Below are positions 1-5,488 of a stretch of DNA of 5,488 nucleotides, one piece after another. Origin of the DNA: Bacillota bacterium (GTDB lineage Bacteria > Bacillota > Clostridia > Lachnospirales > Cellulosilyticaceae); the NCBI GenBank assembly GCA_023457875.1, contig JAEXBC010000447.1:1-5488 (forward strand), read 5' to 3'. The position numbers were made by a program, and so were the translations under genes. The first letter of the stretch is position 1. Each line of letters opens with the position of its first letter. The notes under the pieces are model-generated. The model did no database searches. It saw only the letters and a program-made list of their open reading frames with translations, and was not told where the DNA came from.

Positions 1-1415
1 ATATTATGAGTCGTTTTACCAATGACCTTGACTCCGTTGGTGAAATGCTTAATAATACCTTGTCTCAGGTTTTTTCAGGTGTTGTTACTTTGGTTGGTAC
101 CATCATCCTAATGTTTGTCACCAACTGGATTTTAGCAGTTGTTACGATTGTAACAGTGCCTTTATTATTCTATGCTGGTGGTGCAATTGGTAAAAAAAGC
201 AAAAAATATTATAAAGGTCAACAGCAAGCACTTGGCGCTGTCAATGGATATATTGAGGAAACTGTGAGTGGTCAGAAGGTCATCAAGGTATTCTGCCATG
301 AAGAAACAACAATGGAAGAATTCGAATTTTTAAGTGATGACCTACGTGAAAAGCAAATAAAAGCACAATTTTTTGGCGGTATTATGGGGCCTGTTATGGG
401 GAATTTAAGTCAGATTAGTTATGCTTTATCTGCCACAGTTGGTGGTATTTTATGCCTTCTTTCAAAATTTGATATTGGTGGTCTTACCATATTTACAAAT
501 TATTCGAGACAATTTTCAAGGCCTATTAGTGAATTGTCCATGCAGATGAATACAATTTTTGCAGCCTTAGCGGGAGCAGAAAGAGTATTTGAAGTCATGG
601 ATGAAACACCTGAAGTAATGGAAGTAGCAGGTGCAACTAATATCTGTTCTGAAGCAAATCAAGTGGAGGGCGCGCAGCTAGTAAAAGGTAAGGTAGAGCT
701 TAGGGATGTGACCTTTGGTTATGTTCCCGACAAGACCATACTAAGGCATATCAATGTGATTGCAGAGCCTGGTCAGAAGGTTGCCTTTGTTGGATCAACA
801 GGTGCTGGAAAGACAACGATAACGAATCTCATCAATAGATTTTATGAAATTGATGAAGGCGATATATATATTGATGATATTAATATCAAAAATATCAACA
901 AGAATTCATTAAGAAGTAACATTGCAATGGTGCTTCAAGATACCCATCTGTTTTCAGGAACAGTTAAGGAGAATATCCGATATGGGGGCCCTGATGCAAC
1001 CGATGAAGAAGTCATTATTGCGGCGAAGACAGCAAGTGCCCATTCCTTTATCCAGAGACTCTCAGAGGGATATGATACGATACTAGAGGGTGATGGTTCG
1101 AATCTAAGTCAGGGTGAGCGTCAGCTTCTGAACATTGCCCGCGCTGCTATTTCAAAGGCACCTATCTTAGTGCTGGATGAGGCTACCAGTTCTGTTGACA
1201 CAAGAACGGAAAAGCACATTGAACATGGTATGGAGCGTCTAATGAAAAATAGAACCACTTTTGTTATCGCCCATAGGCTATCTACTGTTAGAAATGCCGA
1301 CCAGATTATCGTGCTAGAACACGGCGAAATTGTAGAACAAGGCACCCATCAAGAGCTTCTGGCGATGAATGGAAGGTATCATCAGCTTTATACTGGAGTA
1401 GTTGAACTGGACTAG
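1..1415 (+). CDS. ABC exporter half-transporter (membrane domain fused to ATPase), 5'-truncated by window edge
   Basis: This is a multidrug/lipid-type ABC exporter subunit in the cytoplasmic membrane that couples ATP hydrolysis to substrate export. Reading upstream from the ATG at 6 stays open and gives the usual D-I-M-S-R-F-T-N-D of the mid-membrane domain, so that ATG is internal and the gene starts before the window. About 470 of an expected 580-620 residues are visible. Counting from that Met, hydrophobic helices lie near 22-61 and 124-152. The ATPase domain follows, with A-loop Y239, Walker A GSTGAGKTT (263-271), Q-loop Q311, signature LSQGE (367-371), Walker B ILVLDEATS (387-395) with catalytic E392, D-loop SSVD and H-loop H423. 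Every ATPase motif is intact, so at least one functional ATP site is expected. Such genes often occur as pairs encoding heterodimers; the partner would probably lie just upstream (inference). The substrate cannot be assigned. A hairpin terminator follows the stop by 20 bp. Confidence 0.95.
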   Translation, partial: IMSRFTNDLDSVGEMLNNTLSQVFSGVVTLVGTIILMFVTNWILAVVTIVTVPLLFYAGGAIGKKSKKYYKGQQQALGAVNGYIEETVSGQKVIKVFCHEETTMEEFEFLSDDLREKQIKAQFFGGIMGPVMGNLSQISYALSATVGGILCLLSKFDIGGLTIFTNYSRQFSRPISELSMQMNTIFAALAGAERVFEVMDETPEVMEVAGATNICSEANQVEGAQLVKGKVELRDVTFGYVPDKTILRHINVIAEPGQKVAFVGSTGAGKTTITNLINRFYEIDEGDIYIDDINIKNINKNSLRSNIAMVLQDTHLFSGTVKENIRYGGPDATDEEVIIAAKTASAHSFIQRLSEGYDTILEGDGSNLSQGERQLLNIARAAISKAPILVLDEATSSVDTRTEKHIEHGMERLMKNRTTFVIAHRLSTVRNADQIIVLEHGEIVEQGTHQELLAMNGRYHQLYTGVVELD

Positions 1416-1435
1416 AAGAAGTAAACAAAACATAC

Positions 1436-1491
1436 AAGGACCTTTGTGTTTTGAAGTTTCATTTGAAATTTCAAGACATAAAGGTCCTTTT
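1436..1491 (+). terminator. Long hairpin terminator after the ABC transporter gene
   Basis: The arms 1436-1460 and 1465-1489 form a 25-bp stem closed by a 4-nt loop (ATTT). The right arm runs into TTTT (1488-1491). The three positions that are not Watson-Crick pairs are all G-U wobbles when read as + strand RNA. On the opposite strand they would be A-C mismatches, which favours function in + strand transcripts. The T tract is short, so termination may be less efficient than at the second terminator in this window. Confidence 0.8.
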
Positions 1492-1800
1492 CTAGAACAC
1501 GTTCAATAAATGTTCATGACAACTGTATGTCATATTTATATGCTAAGAATTTGTAAATGTCGTGATTTCAATAATAAGTTCTGCAACTATTCATAAAAAA
1601 TCGTAACTACCATCCGTAGGCAAACATTGAAAAACAGTTGCCTTTTAAGTTGTTTGAATATTTAGCTTGTGATAAGATGATGGTAAAGACTTTTTGTCAT
1701 ATATTTATAGGAAAGAAGTTAAACTTGCCTTGACATTATTATGGAACTGAAGTGATGCTTAAGTTGTATTGTAGGTAGAATAAAGGAGATGAGATTATAG
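1492..1800. other. Intergenic region upstream of the reductase operon; no gene seen
   Basis: No reading frame here looks like a protein. The region holds an 18-bp palindrome ATGACAACTGTATGTCAT (1516-1533), a weak bulged hairpin with arms around 1618-1625 and 1637-1643 followed by TTTT, and a perfect -35-like TTGACA at 1730-1735. No good -10 hexamer lies 16-18 bp after the TTGACA; the sequence at the 17-bp position is TGATGC. TAGAAT at 1776-1781 resembles a -10 but abuts the SD. The operon promoter therefore probably lies here but cannot be placed with confidence; one needing an activator, for example the AraC protein encoded downstream, would fit a poor -10 (inference). The SD for the next gene is AAGGAGATGA (1783-1792), 8 nt before its ATG. 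Confidence 0.5.
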
Positions 1801-2718
1801 ATGAAAAACATTTGCATTTACGGAGTCGGAGGTGTTGGAGGATATTTCTCTGCAAAAATGATTCAAAATGACTCCCACCATCGTTATAACATCAGCTTAA
1901 TTGCAAGAGGTAGTCATTTAGAACAAATAAAGAATAATGGGTTAGAACTAATTAGTGAGAATGAAAGGATTATAGCACGTCCGTATATTGCGACAAACAA
2001 TATTCTAGAAGTTCCCAAGCCTGATTTGATTTTATTATGTGTGAAATCTTATGACTTAGCCGAGGCCATAAAAGCCATTGACCCTGTCATGACAGATGAA
2101 ACCGTTATTTTGCCCTTATTGAATGGGATTGATATTCCAGAGAGAATAAGAATCTATTCTGATAAAGGATATGTTTTACCGGCATGCGTATATGTTGGCA
2201 CCCATATAGATAGGCCGGGAGTGATTAGGCAAAAGGGGGGCAATGGGCGTATTATCTTTGGAGATGATAGAAGTAAAGGTTGTAAGGGCTCTCATGAAAC
2301 GTCTACAGTCTTGAAGGAATTAGGGATTTGTTTTGACTATTTACCAGTTCCAGATCAGGAGATATGGACGAAATATCTGTTTATTGCTGCTTATGGCATA
2401 GTCACTTCAGCTACAGGAAAAACCTTAGGAGAAGTATATGAAAACCCTACGCTCAAGCATCATGTTGAACAAATCATGAAAGAAATTGTGTTACTTGCCT
2501 CAAAAAAAGGTGTCAACTTCCATGAAACAGCAATCACCGATTCTCTTGATAAAGCAAAGGCATTCCCCTTTGAAGCAAAAACATCTTTTCAGCGAGACTT
2601 TGAGAACAAGCTCAAACAGAATGAAAAGGAGTTATTTGTGGATACCCTTTTAATGCTTTCAGAAGAATTTGGTGTGGATGTGCCAGTGATTAAACAATAT
2701 AGCAACCTATTGAACTAG
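1801..2718 (+). CDS. Ketopantoate reductase (ApbA/PanE)-family NADP-dependent oxidoreductase
   Basis: This is a cytoplasmic 305-residue protein of the PanE/ApbA fold, which reduces a 2-keto acid (2-dehydropantoate in the founding member) with NADPH. The N-terminus carries the Rossmann GxGxxG loop (G8, G10, G13), and an arginine after the second strand (R36, in LIAR) suits the NADPH 2'-phosphate. L-L-N-G (N108) matches the E. coli N98 motif. W189-x-K191 matches the catalytic lysine K176. S262 with Q264/D266 matches the S244 motif, but the E256 position falls about one residue from E275. The residue four after the lysine is I195 and the next conserved one is G199, where E. coli has asparagines, so the substrate may differ from ketopantoate. 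The length is normal for the family. The start is supported by an extended SD. This is the first gene of a likely three-gene operon; the AraC gene starts 45 bp downstream. Family assignment is firm, substrate unknown. Confidence 0.88.
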   Translation: MKNICIYGVGGVGGYFSAKMIQNDSHHRYNISLIARGSHLEQIKNNGLELISENERIIARPYIATNNILEVPKPDLILLCVKSYDLAEAIKAIDPVMTDETVILPLLNGIDIPERIRIYSDKGYVLPACVYVGTHIDRPGVIRQKGGNGRIIFGDDRSKGCKGSHETSTVLKELGICFDYLPVPDQEIWTKYLFIAAYGIVTSATGKTLGEVYENPTLKHHVEQIMKEIVLLASKKGVNFHETAITDSLDKAKAFPFEAKTSFQRDFENKLKQNEKELFVDTLLMLSEEFGVDVPVIKQYSNLLN

Positions 2719-2748
2719 AAAAGTTTGATAAAAAGCGTTTGTGCCATG

Positions 2749-2756
2749 AGGAGGTG
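2749..2756 (+). promoter_or_regulatory. Strong Shine-Dalgarno that fixes a GTG start for the AraC gene
   Basis: AGGAGGTG is an essentially perfect anti-16S match and lies 7 nt before an in-frame GTG at 2764. The upstream in-frame TTG (2725) has no SD. The upstream ATG (2746) directly abuts this SD, so the SD cannot serve it. The GTG is therefore the likely start. Confidence 0.85.
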
Positions 2757-2763
2757 GTTAAAA

Positions 2764-3564
2764 GTGTATAGTATAGAACGGTATCCGTTATTAAATCATA
2801 ACCTTACGAATTGGGTAAAATTCATCTGGCATTTTAAAGCAGAAAATGCTGATGTTCATCACAAACTCTTGCCAATGGATAGTATCGATATCGTATTGAA
2901 TTTAGCAGATGAGATGGTCTATGAAACAAAAACAAACCGAGTAGTTGCACCCACCTTTCATATTAATGGTTTAAGAAGTAGTCATAGTTTTATATATCAG
3001 AAAGGGAACATAGATGTATGGGGTATTTCTTTTTATGCCTTTGGATTATATCCCTTTATTAATACATCCATAAAAGAATTTCAGGATAAAATAGTAGATT
3101 TAAATGCCGTATCGAAGTCACTAGAGAATAAATTGAATATAGCAGTATCCCCTCATGCAACACAACCTACCTTTGAAGGTATAGTGAAAGCACTAAATTC
3201 TGAATTGCAGATAGACGAAGACTTCCTAAAAAAAGTAGAGATTATTAATGCATTTATGAATACAGATAATATGCCGATAGATGCATTTTGTAGGAATCAT
3301 GATATAAATCAAAAGACATTTGAAAGATACGTTATGATTATGACAGGTTATTCACCAATCAATTTACGCCGAGTAAGACGATACAAGGCTGCCAGTAATC
3401 AATTGTTGTTTGATGCATCTGCTAAAATTCCAGAAATCGTTTATGATCATCATTACGCAGATCAATCCCATTTTACTAAAGTATGTAGAAAATTTTCTGG
3501 AGTACCTCCAAGAATATGTCGACTGGAAAAAAATACAGTTCTTGAAAACACTACTTTTATTTAA
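2764..3564 (+). CDS. AraC-family transcriptional regulator with DUF6597-like N-terminal domain
   Basis: This is a DNA-binding regulator of about 266 residues. The N-terminal part (about 1-120) has the pattern P-L-L-N-x-x-L-T-N-W-V-x-x-I-W-H-F, then L-L-P-M-D-S-I-D-I-V-L-N-L near 35-47. That resembles the DUF6597 sensor-like domain found before AraC-type DNA-binding domains; its ligand is unknown. The C-terminal domain (about 160-255) has two helix-turn-helix units. The first is near 171-190 (IDAFCRNHDINQKTFERYV). The second, near 221-241, contains YADQSHFTKV, followed by F-S-G-V-P-P-R, the usual AraC second-helix signature. A longer frame extends back to a TTG at 2725, but the SD at 2749-2756 points to the GTG at 2764, which begins the protein V(M)-Y-S-I-E-R. 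The gene sits between two enzyme genes in the same direction, so it probably controls this operon (inference). No membrane segment or signal peptide is seen. Confidence 0.9.
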   Translation: MYSIERYPLLNHNLTNWVKFIWHFKAENADVHHKLLPMDSIDIVLNLADEMVYETKTNRVVAPTFHINGLRSSHSFIYQKGNIDVWGISFYAFGLYPFINTSIKEFQDKIVDLNAVSKSLENKLNIAVSPHATQPTFEGIVKALNSELQIDEDFLKKVEIINAFMNTDNMPIDAFCRNHDINQKTFERYVMIMTGYSPINLRRVRRYKAASNQLLFDASAKIPEIVYDHHYADQSHFTKVCRKFSGVPPRICRLEKNTVLENTTFI

Positions 3565-3637
3565 AGGTGTCGATTCAGTACAATATTTTCTGTTTTATTC
3601 TTATTATACTTAAGAAAAAAGCAGGAGGTTTTATGGT

Positions 3638-3952
3638 ATGTTTATAACAGAAATTGTAAGGTTTAAGACAACAGAAGATATGAATAGGGATGAATTGATT
3701 AAGATTGTTGATGGACTCGAAAAGAATTTTCATTCTAAACAGAAAGGCTTTGTTGATACAGAGTTGCTTTATCATGAGGCAGAAAATGAATGGTATATGA
3801 TACAGCATTGGCAGTCTAAAGACGAATTAAAGGAAGCTTCAAGAAAAATTTTTACCGATCAAGCTGCAGAAGATTTTGTAAAAGCTTTGGATAAACAGAG
3901 TGTGAAGATGCTCATATTGCCTCAAATAAATACATGGGCAAAAACTATATGA
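3638..3952 (+). CDS. Small ABM-type (antibiotic biosynthesis monooxygenase-like) dimeric alpha/beta-barrel protein
   Basis: This is a 104-residue cytoplasmic protein with the ABM/ferredoxin-like pattern. A first strand (FITEIVRFK) is followed by a helix (about 18-33), the turn K-G-F-V-D-T-E-L (37-43), a strand ending W-Y-M-I-Q-H-W (52-58), and S-K-D-E-L-K-E-A-S (60-68) leading into the last helix and strand. Proteins of this fold act as cofactor-free oxygenases on aromatic or quinone-type compounds, as heme-degrading enzymes, or as non-catalytic barrels. The heme-degrading type is unlikely: at the position of the axial histidine of IsdG-like proteins, about ten residues after W58, there is a serine and no histidine nearby. 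The ATG has an AGGAGG SD (3623-3628) 9 nt upstream. The nearby ATG at 3633 opens only a four-codon frame. TATACT at 3605-3610 resembles a -10 but has no matching -35, so co-transcription with the upstream genes is more likely. It is the last gene before a strong terminator. Fold likely; activity unknown. Confidence 0.78.
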   Translation: MFITEIVRFKTTEDMNRDELIKIVDGLEKNFHSKQKGFVDTELLYHEAENEWYMIQHWQSKDELKEASRKIFTDQAAEDFVKALDKQSVKMLILPQINTWAKTI

Positions 3953-3984
3953 AGCAATTTGTTGTAACAACATCAATTTAAAGC

Positions 3985-4039
3985 AAAGAGGCTAAGTTTT
4001 TAGGTTAATTGAAATAACTTAAAAACTTAGCCTCTTTTT
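3985..4039 (+). terminator. Strong intrinsic terminator closing the three-gene operon
   Basis: The arms 3985-4007 and 4015-4037 form a 23-bp stem whose only non-canonical pair is one G-U wobble, with a 7-nt loop (4008-4014). The GC-rich base AGAGGCTAAG runs into TTTTT (4035-4039). It begins 32 bp after the stop of the ABM-type gene. The left arm starts with only AAA, so any action on - strand transcripts would be weak. Confidence 0.92.
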
Positions 4040-4075
4040 ATAGGTCTATACATAAAACATCGGAGGTACAAATTA

Positions 4076-4117
4076 ATGAAGTGTGTACAAGAGAACTTAA
4101 TTTTTATTGTATTTTGA
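4076..4117 (+). other. Possible 13-codon reading frame with its own SD
   Basis: GGAGG (4062-4066) lies 9 nt before an ATG that opens a 13-codon frame, M-K-C-V-Q-E-N-L-I-F-I-V-F, ending at TGA. It lies between the operon terminator and the promoter proposed for the next gene, so it would need its own promoter; TATACA at 4047-4052 is the only candidate -10 seen. It has no run of one amino acid as in classic attenuator leaders. It may be a chance frame or the remnant of a lost gene start. Confidence 0.2.
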
Positions 4118-4135
4118 ATATTGTAGTGCTATCAT
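4107..4135 (+). promoter_or_regulatory. Candidate sigma-A promoter (extended -10) for the glutamate-synthase-like gene
   Basis: TATCAT (4130-4135) matches the -10 consensus at five of six positions and is preceded by TG one base upstream (TGCTATCAT, an extended -10). TTGTAT (4107-4112) is a three-of-six -35 at 17-bp spacing. Transcription would begin near 4142, leaving a leader of about 60 nt. That leader contains a weak A/T hairpin (GAAAAAA 4147-4153 with TTTTTTC 4161-4167). Confidence 0.5.
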
Positions 4136-4201
4136 AGGAGACACTAGAAAAAATGTTCGTTTTTTTCAATAAAATAAAGGAAATCAATGAGGAGTGAAAT
4201 T

Positions 4202-5488
4202 ATGTCATATAGTCCCAAACTAGCAACTACTTTTAATGAAACAAAGTTACGAACCAATCAAAATATCAGTGAATTATCCGGGATGTGTTCAACGTGTAGT
4301 GATCAGTGCACTGGATTGTGTGAGATTGGTTTATCTGCTGTCAGAGGTATAGAGGCCACTTATCCCCAAAACACTACTACACAACAATTTGCGTCAGAAA
4401 AGAATTACCCTTTTGATTACTCTCATTTTAATATAAATGGAAGAGTCTTTGGTGCCAGCGGCGTAGAGGAAGGCGAAGAAAATATTAACGTCTATTCAGC
4501 AGATTTATCATGCTCTATTGGTTATGAAAAAAAGATAGAACTAAAAGCACCCATCATATTACCAGCTATGGCAAAATTAAATTGGAGAGATTATTATTCT
4601 GGTGCAGCCGTGGCAGGCGTTTTAGTAGTTATAGGTGAGAGTGTAGTTGCAAATGATCCTTTGTTAGAGAATGATCAGCATGGAAAAGTAAGTCACGCAC
4701 CATTGATTGGAGAAATGATTGAATGCTTTAGAAAGTATGAAAGAGGATATGGAGATATTGTTCTTCAAATAAATGCTGATGATGTTGCTTTGGGGACACC
4801 GGAGTATGCCTTAAAAAACTTTGATTTAAAAACATTAGAAATAAAATTTGGACAAGCTGCAAAAGGAATTCAGCATATTGCCCCTGTTTATGACTATGAT
4901 CAAGCGTTGAAGTATAAAAAGAATGGCTATTTAATATTACCTAATCCCACAGATAAAAATGTAATAGAAGCTATTGAGGGTGGTGAAAGTATTTGTTTCA
5001 TGCTATATGGGCGTTTACCTATGTGGGATGAGTCTAGTCTTGCAGAAATGATTTCTAATTATAGAGCTTTGGGAGCTGAAAATATTTTCTTTAAGATGGC
5101 GGGATTTGATGTTACAGATATAAAGAGGGTTTTGAAAATTGCTTCAGAGAATAAAGTTGCTTTAGTAACATTTGATGGTGCTGGTGGAGGGACAGGACAT
5201 AGCCCTTGCAAAATGATGAATGAGTGGAGTTATCCCACAATTGAATTGGAACGTATTGTACATTCTTTTATGTTAGAATTAGAAAAAGAAGGTGCTTGGT
5301 TACCTTCGATTGCAATAGGTGGAGGTATTGTATTTGAAGATACGGTATTTAAAGCTTTGTCACTTGGGGCGCCTTATGTTAAACTTGCCGCAGTTGGAAG
5401 AGGTGCTATGGCTGCAGCAATGTCTGGGAAAAAAGTAGGAGAGCTGATTGAAAATGGTGTGGTTCCTGAAATGTACAAGGGCTTTGAG
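4202..5488 (+). CDS. Stand-alone FMN-binding glutamate-synthase-like protein with N-terminal four-cysteine motif, 3' end beyond window
   Basis: The frame is open for 429 codons to the window edge with no stop, so the gene is 3'-truncated. The body matches the FMN barrel of glutamate synthase large subunits. Visible are LEIKFGQAAKG (212-222), FKMAGFD (297-303), the glycine loop VTFDGAGGGTGHSP (322-335) corresponding to the HDGGTGASP-type loop, and a phosphate-binding end AIGGGI (371-376) with GAPYVKLAAVGRG. There is no glutaminase domain. Instead the N-terminus has C29-x2-C32-x3-C36-x3-C40, likely a [4Fe-4S] ligand set. Stand-alone proteins of this type are recurrent in anaerobes; their reaction is not securely known and glutamate synthase activity should not be assumed. 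The start is the ATG at 4202, with GAGGAG (4189-4194) 7 nt upstream. The in-frame ATG at 4187 overlaps that SD and has only a poorer AAAGGA. The gene appears to have its own promoter after the operon terminator. Confidence 0.9.
   Translation, partial: MSYSPKLATTFNETKLRTNQNISELSGMCSTCSDQCTGLCEIGLSAVRGIEATYPQNTTTQQFASEKNYPFDYSHFNINGRVFGASGVEEGEENINVYSADLSCSIGYEKKIELKAPIILPAMAKLNWRDYYSGAAVAGVLVVIGESVVANDPLLENDQHGKVSHAPLIGEMIECFRKYERGYGDIVLQINADDVALGTPEYALKNFDLKTLEIKFGQAAKGIQHIAPVYDYDQALKYKKNGYLILPNPTDKNVIEAIEGGESICFMLYGRLPMWDESSLAEMISNYRALGAENIFFKMAGFDVTDIKRVLKIASENKVALVTFDGAGGGTGHSPCKMMNEWSYPTIELERIVHSFMLELEKEGAWLPSIAIGGGIVFEDTVFKALSLGAPYVKLAAVGRGAMAAAMSGKKVGELIENGVVPEMYKGFE

Noticed and set aside
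1121..1345. Minus-strand open frame of 74 codons inside the ABC transporter
   Set aside because: It is the antisense of the conserved ATPase motifs (signature to H-loop), and its translation resembles no protein.
1789..1800. ATG at 1789 as an earlier start of the reductase
   Set aside because: It is in frame but hits TAG at 1798 after three codons and overlaps the SD.
3579..3610. Separate promoter for the ABM-type gene (TACAAT or TATACT hexamers)
   Set aside because: Neither has a recognisable -35 at normal spacing; A/T-rich spacer sequence produces such hexamers easily.
3410..3613. Plus-strand 67-codon frame overlapping the AraC 3' end
   Set aside because: It lies in another frame over the conserved second helix-turn-helix, has no SD, and has no recognisable protein pattern.
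3575..3808. Minus-strand 77-codon frame over the start of the ABM-type gene
   Set aside because: It is antisense to a well-supported gene with a strong SD, and no protein family is recognisable.
3638..3952. IsdG-type heme oxygenase
   Set aside because: The expected axial histidine and N-terminal asparagine of that family are not present.
4187..4201. ATG at 4187 as the start of the glutamate-synthase-like protein
   Set aside because: It is in frame and open, but it overlaps the better SD (GAGGAG) that serves the ATG at 4202.
1..5488. Mobile element, CRISPR array, tRNA or riboswitch
   Set aside because: No transposase or integrase, no regularly spaced repeats, no tRNA-like cloverleaf and no recognised riboswitch core was seen on either strand.

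Overview
The window reads as an ordinary chromosomal stretch of a low-GC, AT-rich Firmicute, most likely an anaerobic clostridium. The protein sequences look clostridial or lachnospiral, Shine-Dalgarno (SD) sites are strong (AGGAGG type), and the genes are separated by long hairpin terminators. The genus cannot be fixed from sequence alone. All five protein-coding genes lie on the + strand. There is no tRNA, rRNA, CRISPR array, transposase or phage gene.

Layout: (1) Positions 1-1415 hold the 3' three-quarters of an ABC exporter half-transporter; its start lies upstream of the window. A 25-bp hairpin terminator follows at 1436-1491. (2) Positions 1416-1800 form a 385-bp gap without a gene. It holds that terminator, a short palindrome, a weak hairpin and a TTGACA hexamer. 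(3) Positions 1801-3952 hold three co-directional genes with 45- and 73-bp gaps and no terminator between them. They encode a ketopantoate-reductase-like NADP oxidoreductase, an AraC-type regulator with a DUF6597-like N-terminus, and a small ABM-type (dimeric alpha/beta barrel) protein. A strong terminator closes the set at 3985-4039. (4) Positions 4040-4201 contain a plausible extended -10 promoter and a very short SD-preceded reading frame. (5) From 4202 to the end of the window is the start of a stand-alone FMN-binding glutamate-synthase-like protein with an N-terminal four-cysteine motif; it runs off the window.

The three middle genes probably form one transcription unit. The AraC protein would be a local, possibly self-regulating, controller of the reductase and the ABM protein. 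Both enzymes suggest handling of a small keto or aromatic/quinone-like compound, but the substrate cannot be read from the sequence. The reductase lacks an asparagine used for substrate binding by E. coli PanE, so a pantothenate role should not be assumed. The regulator is translated from a GTG at 2764 behind a near-perfect SD, not from the earlier TTG or ATG. I found no convincing previously undescribed system; the findings are modest and specific.
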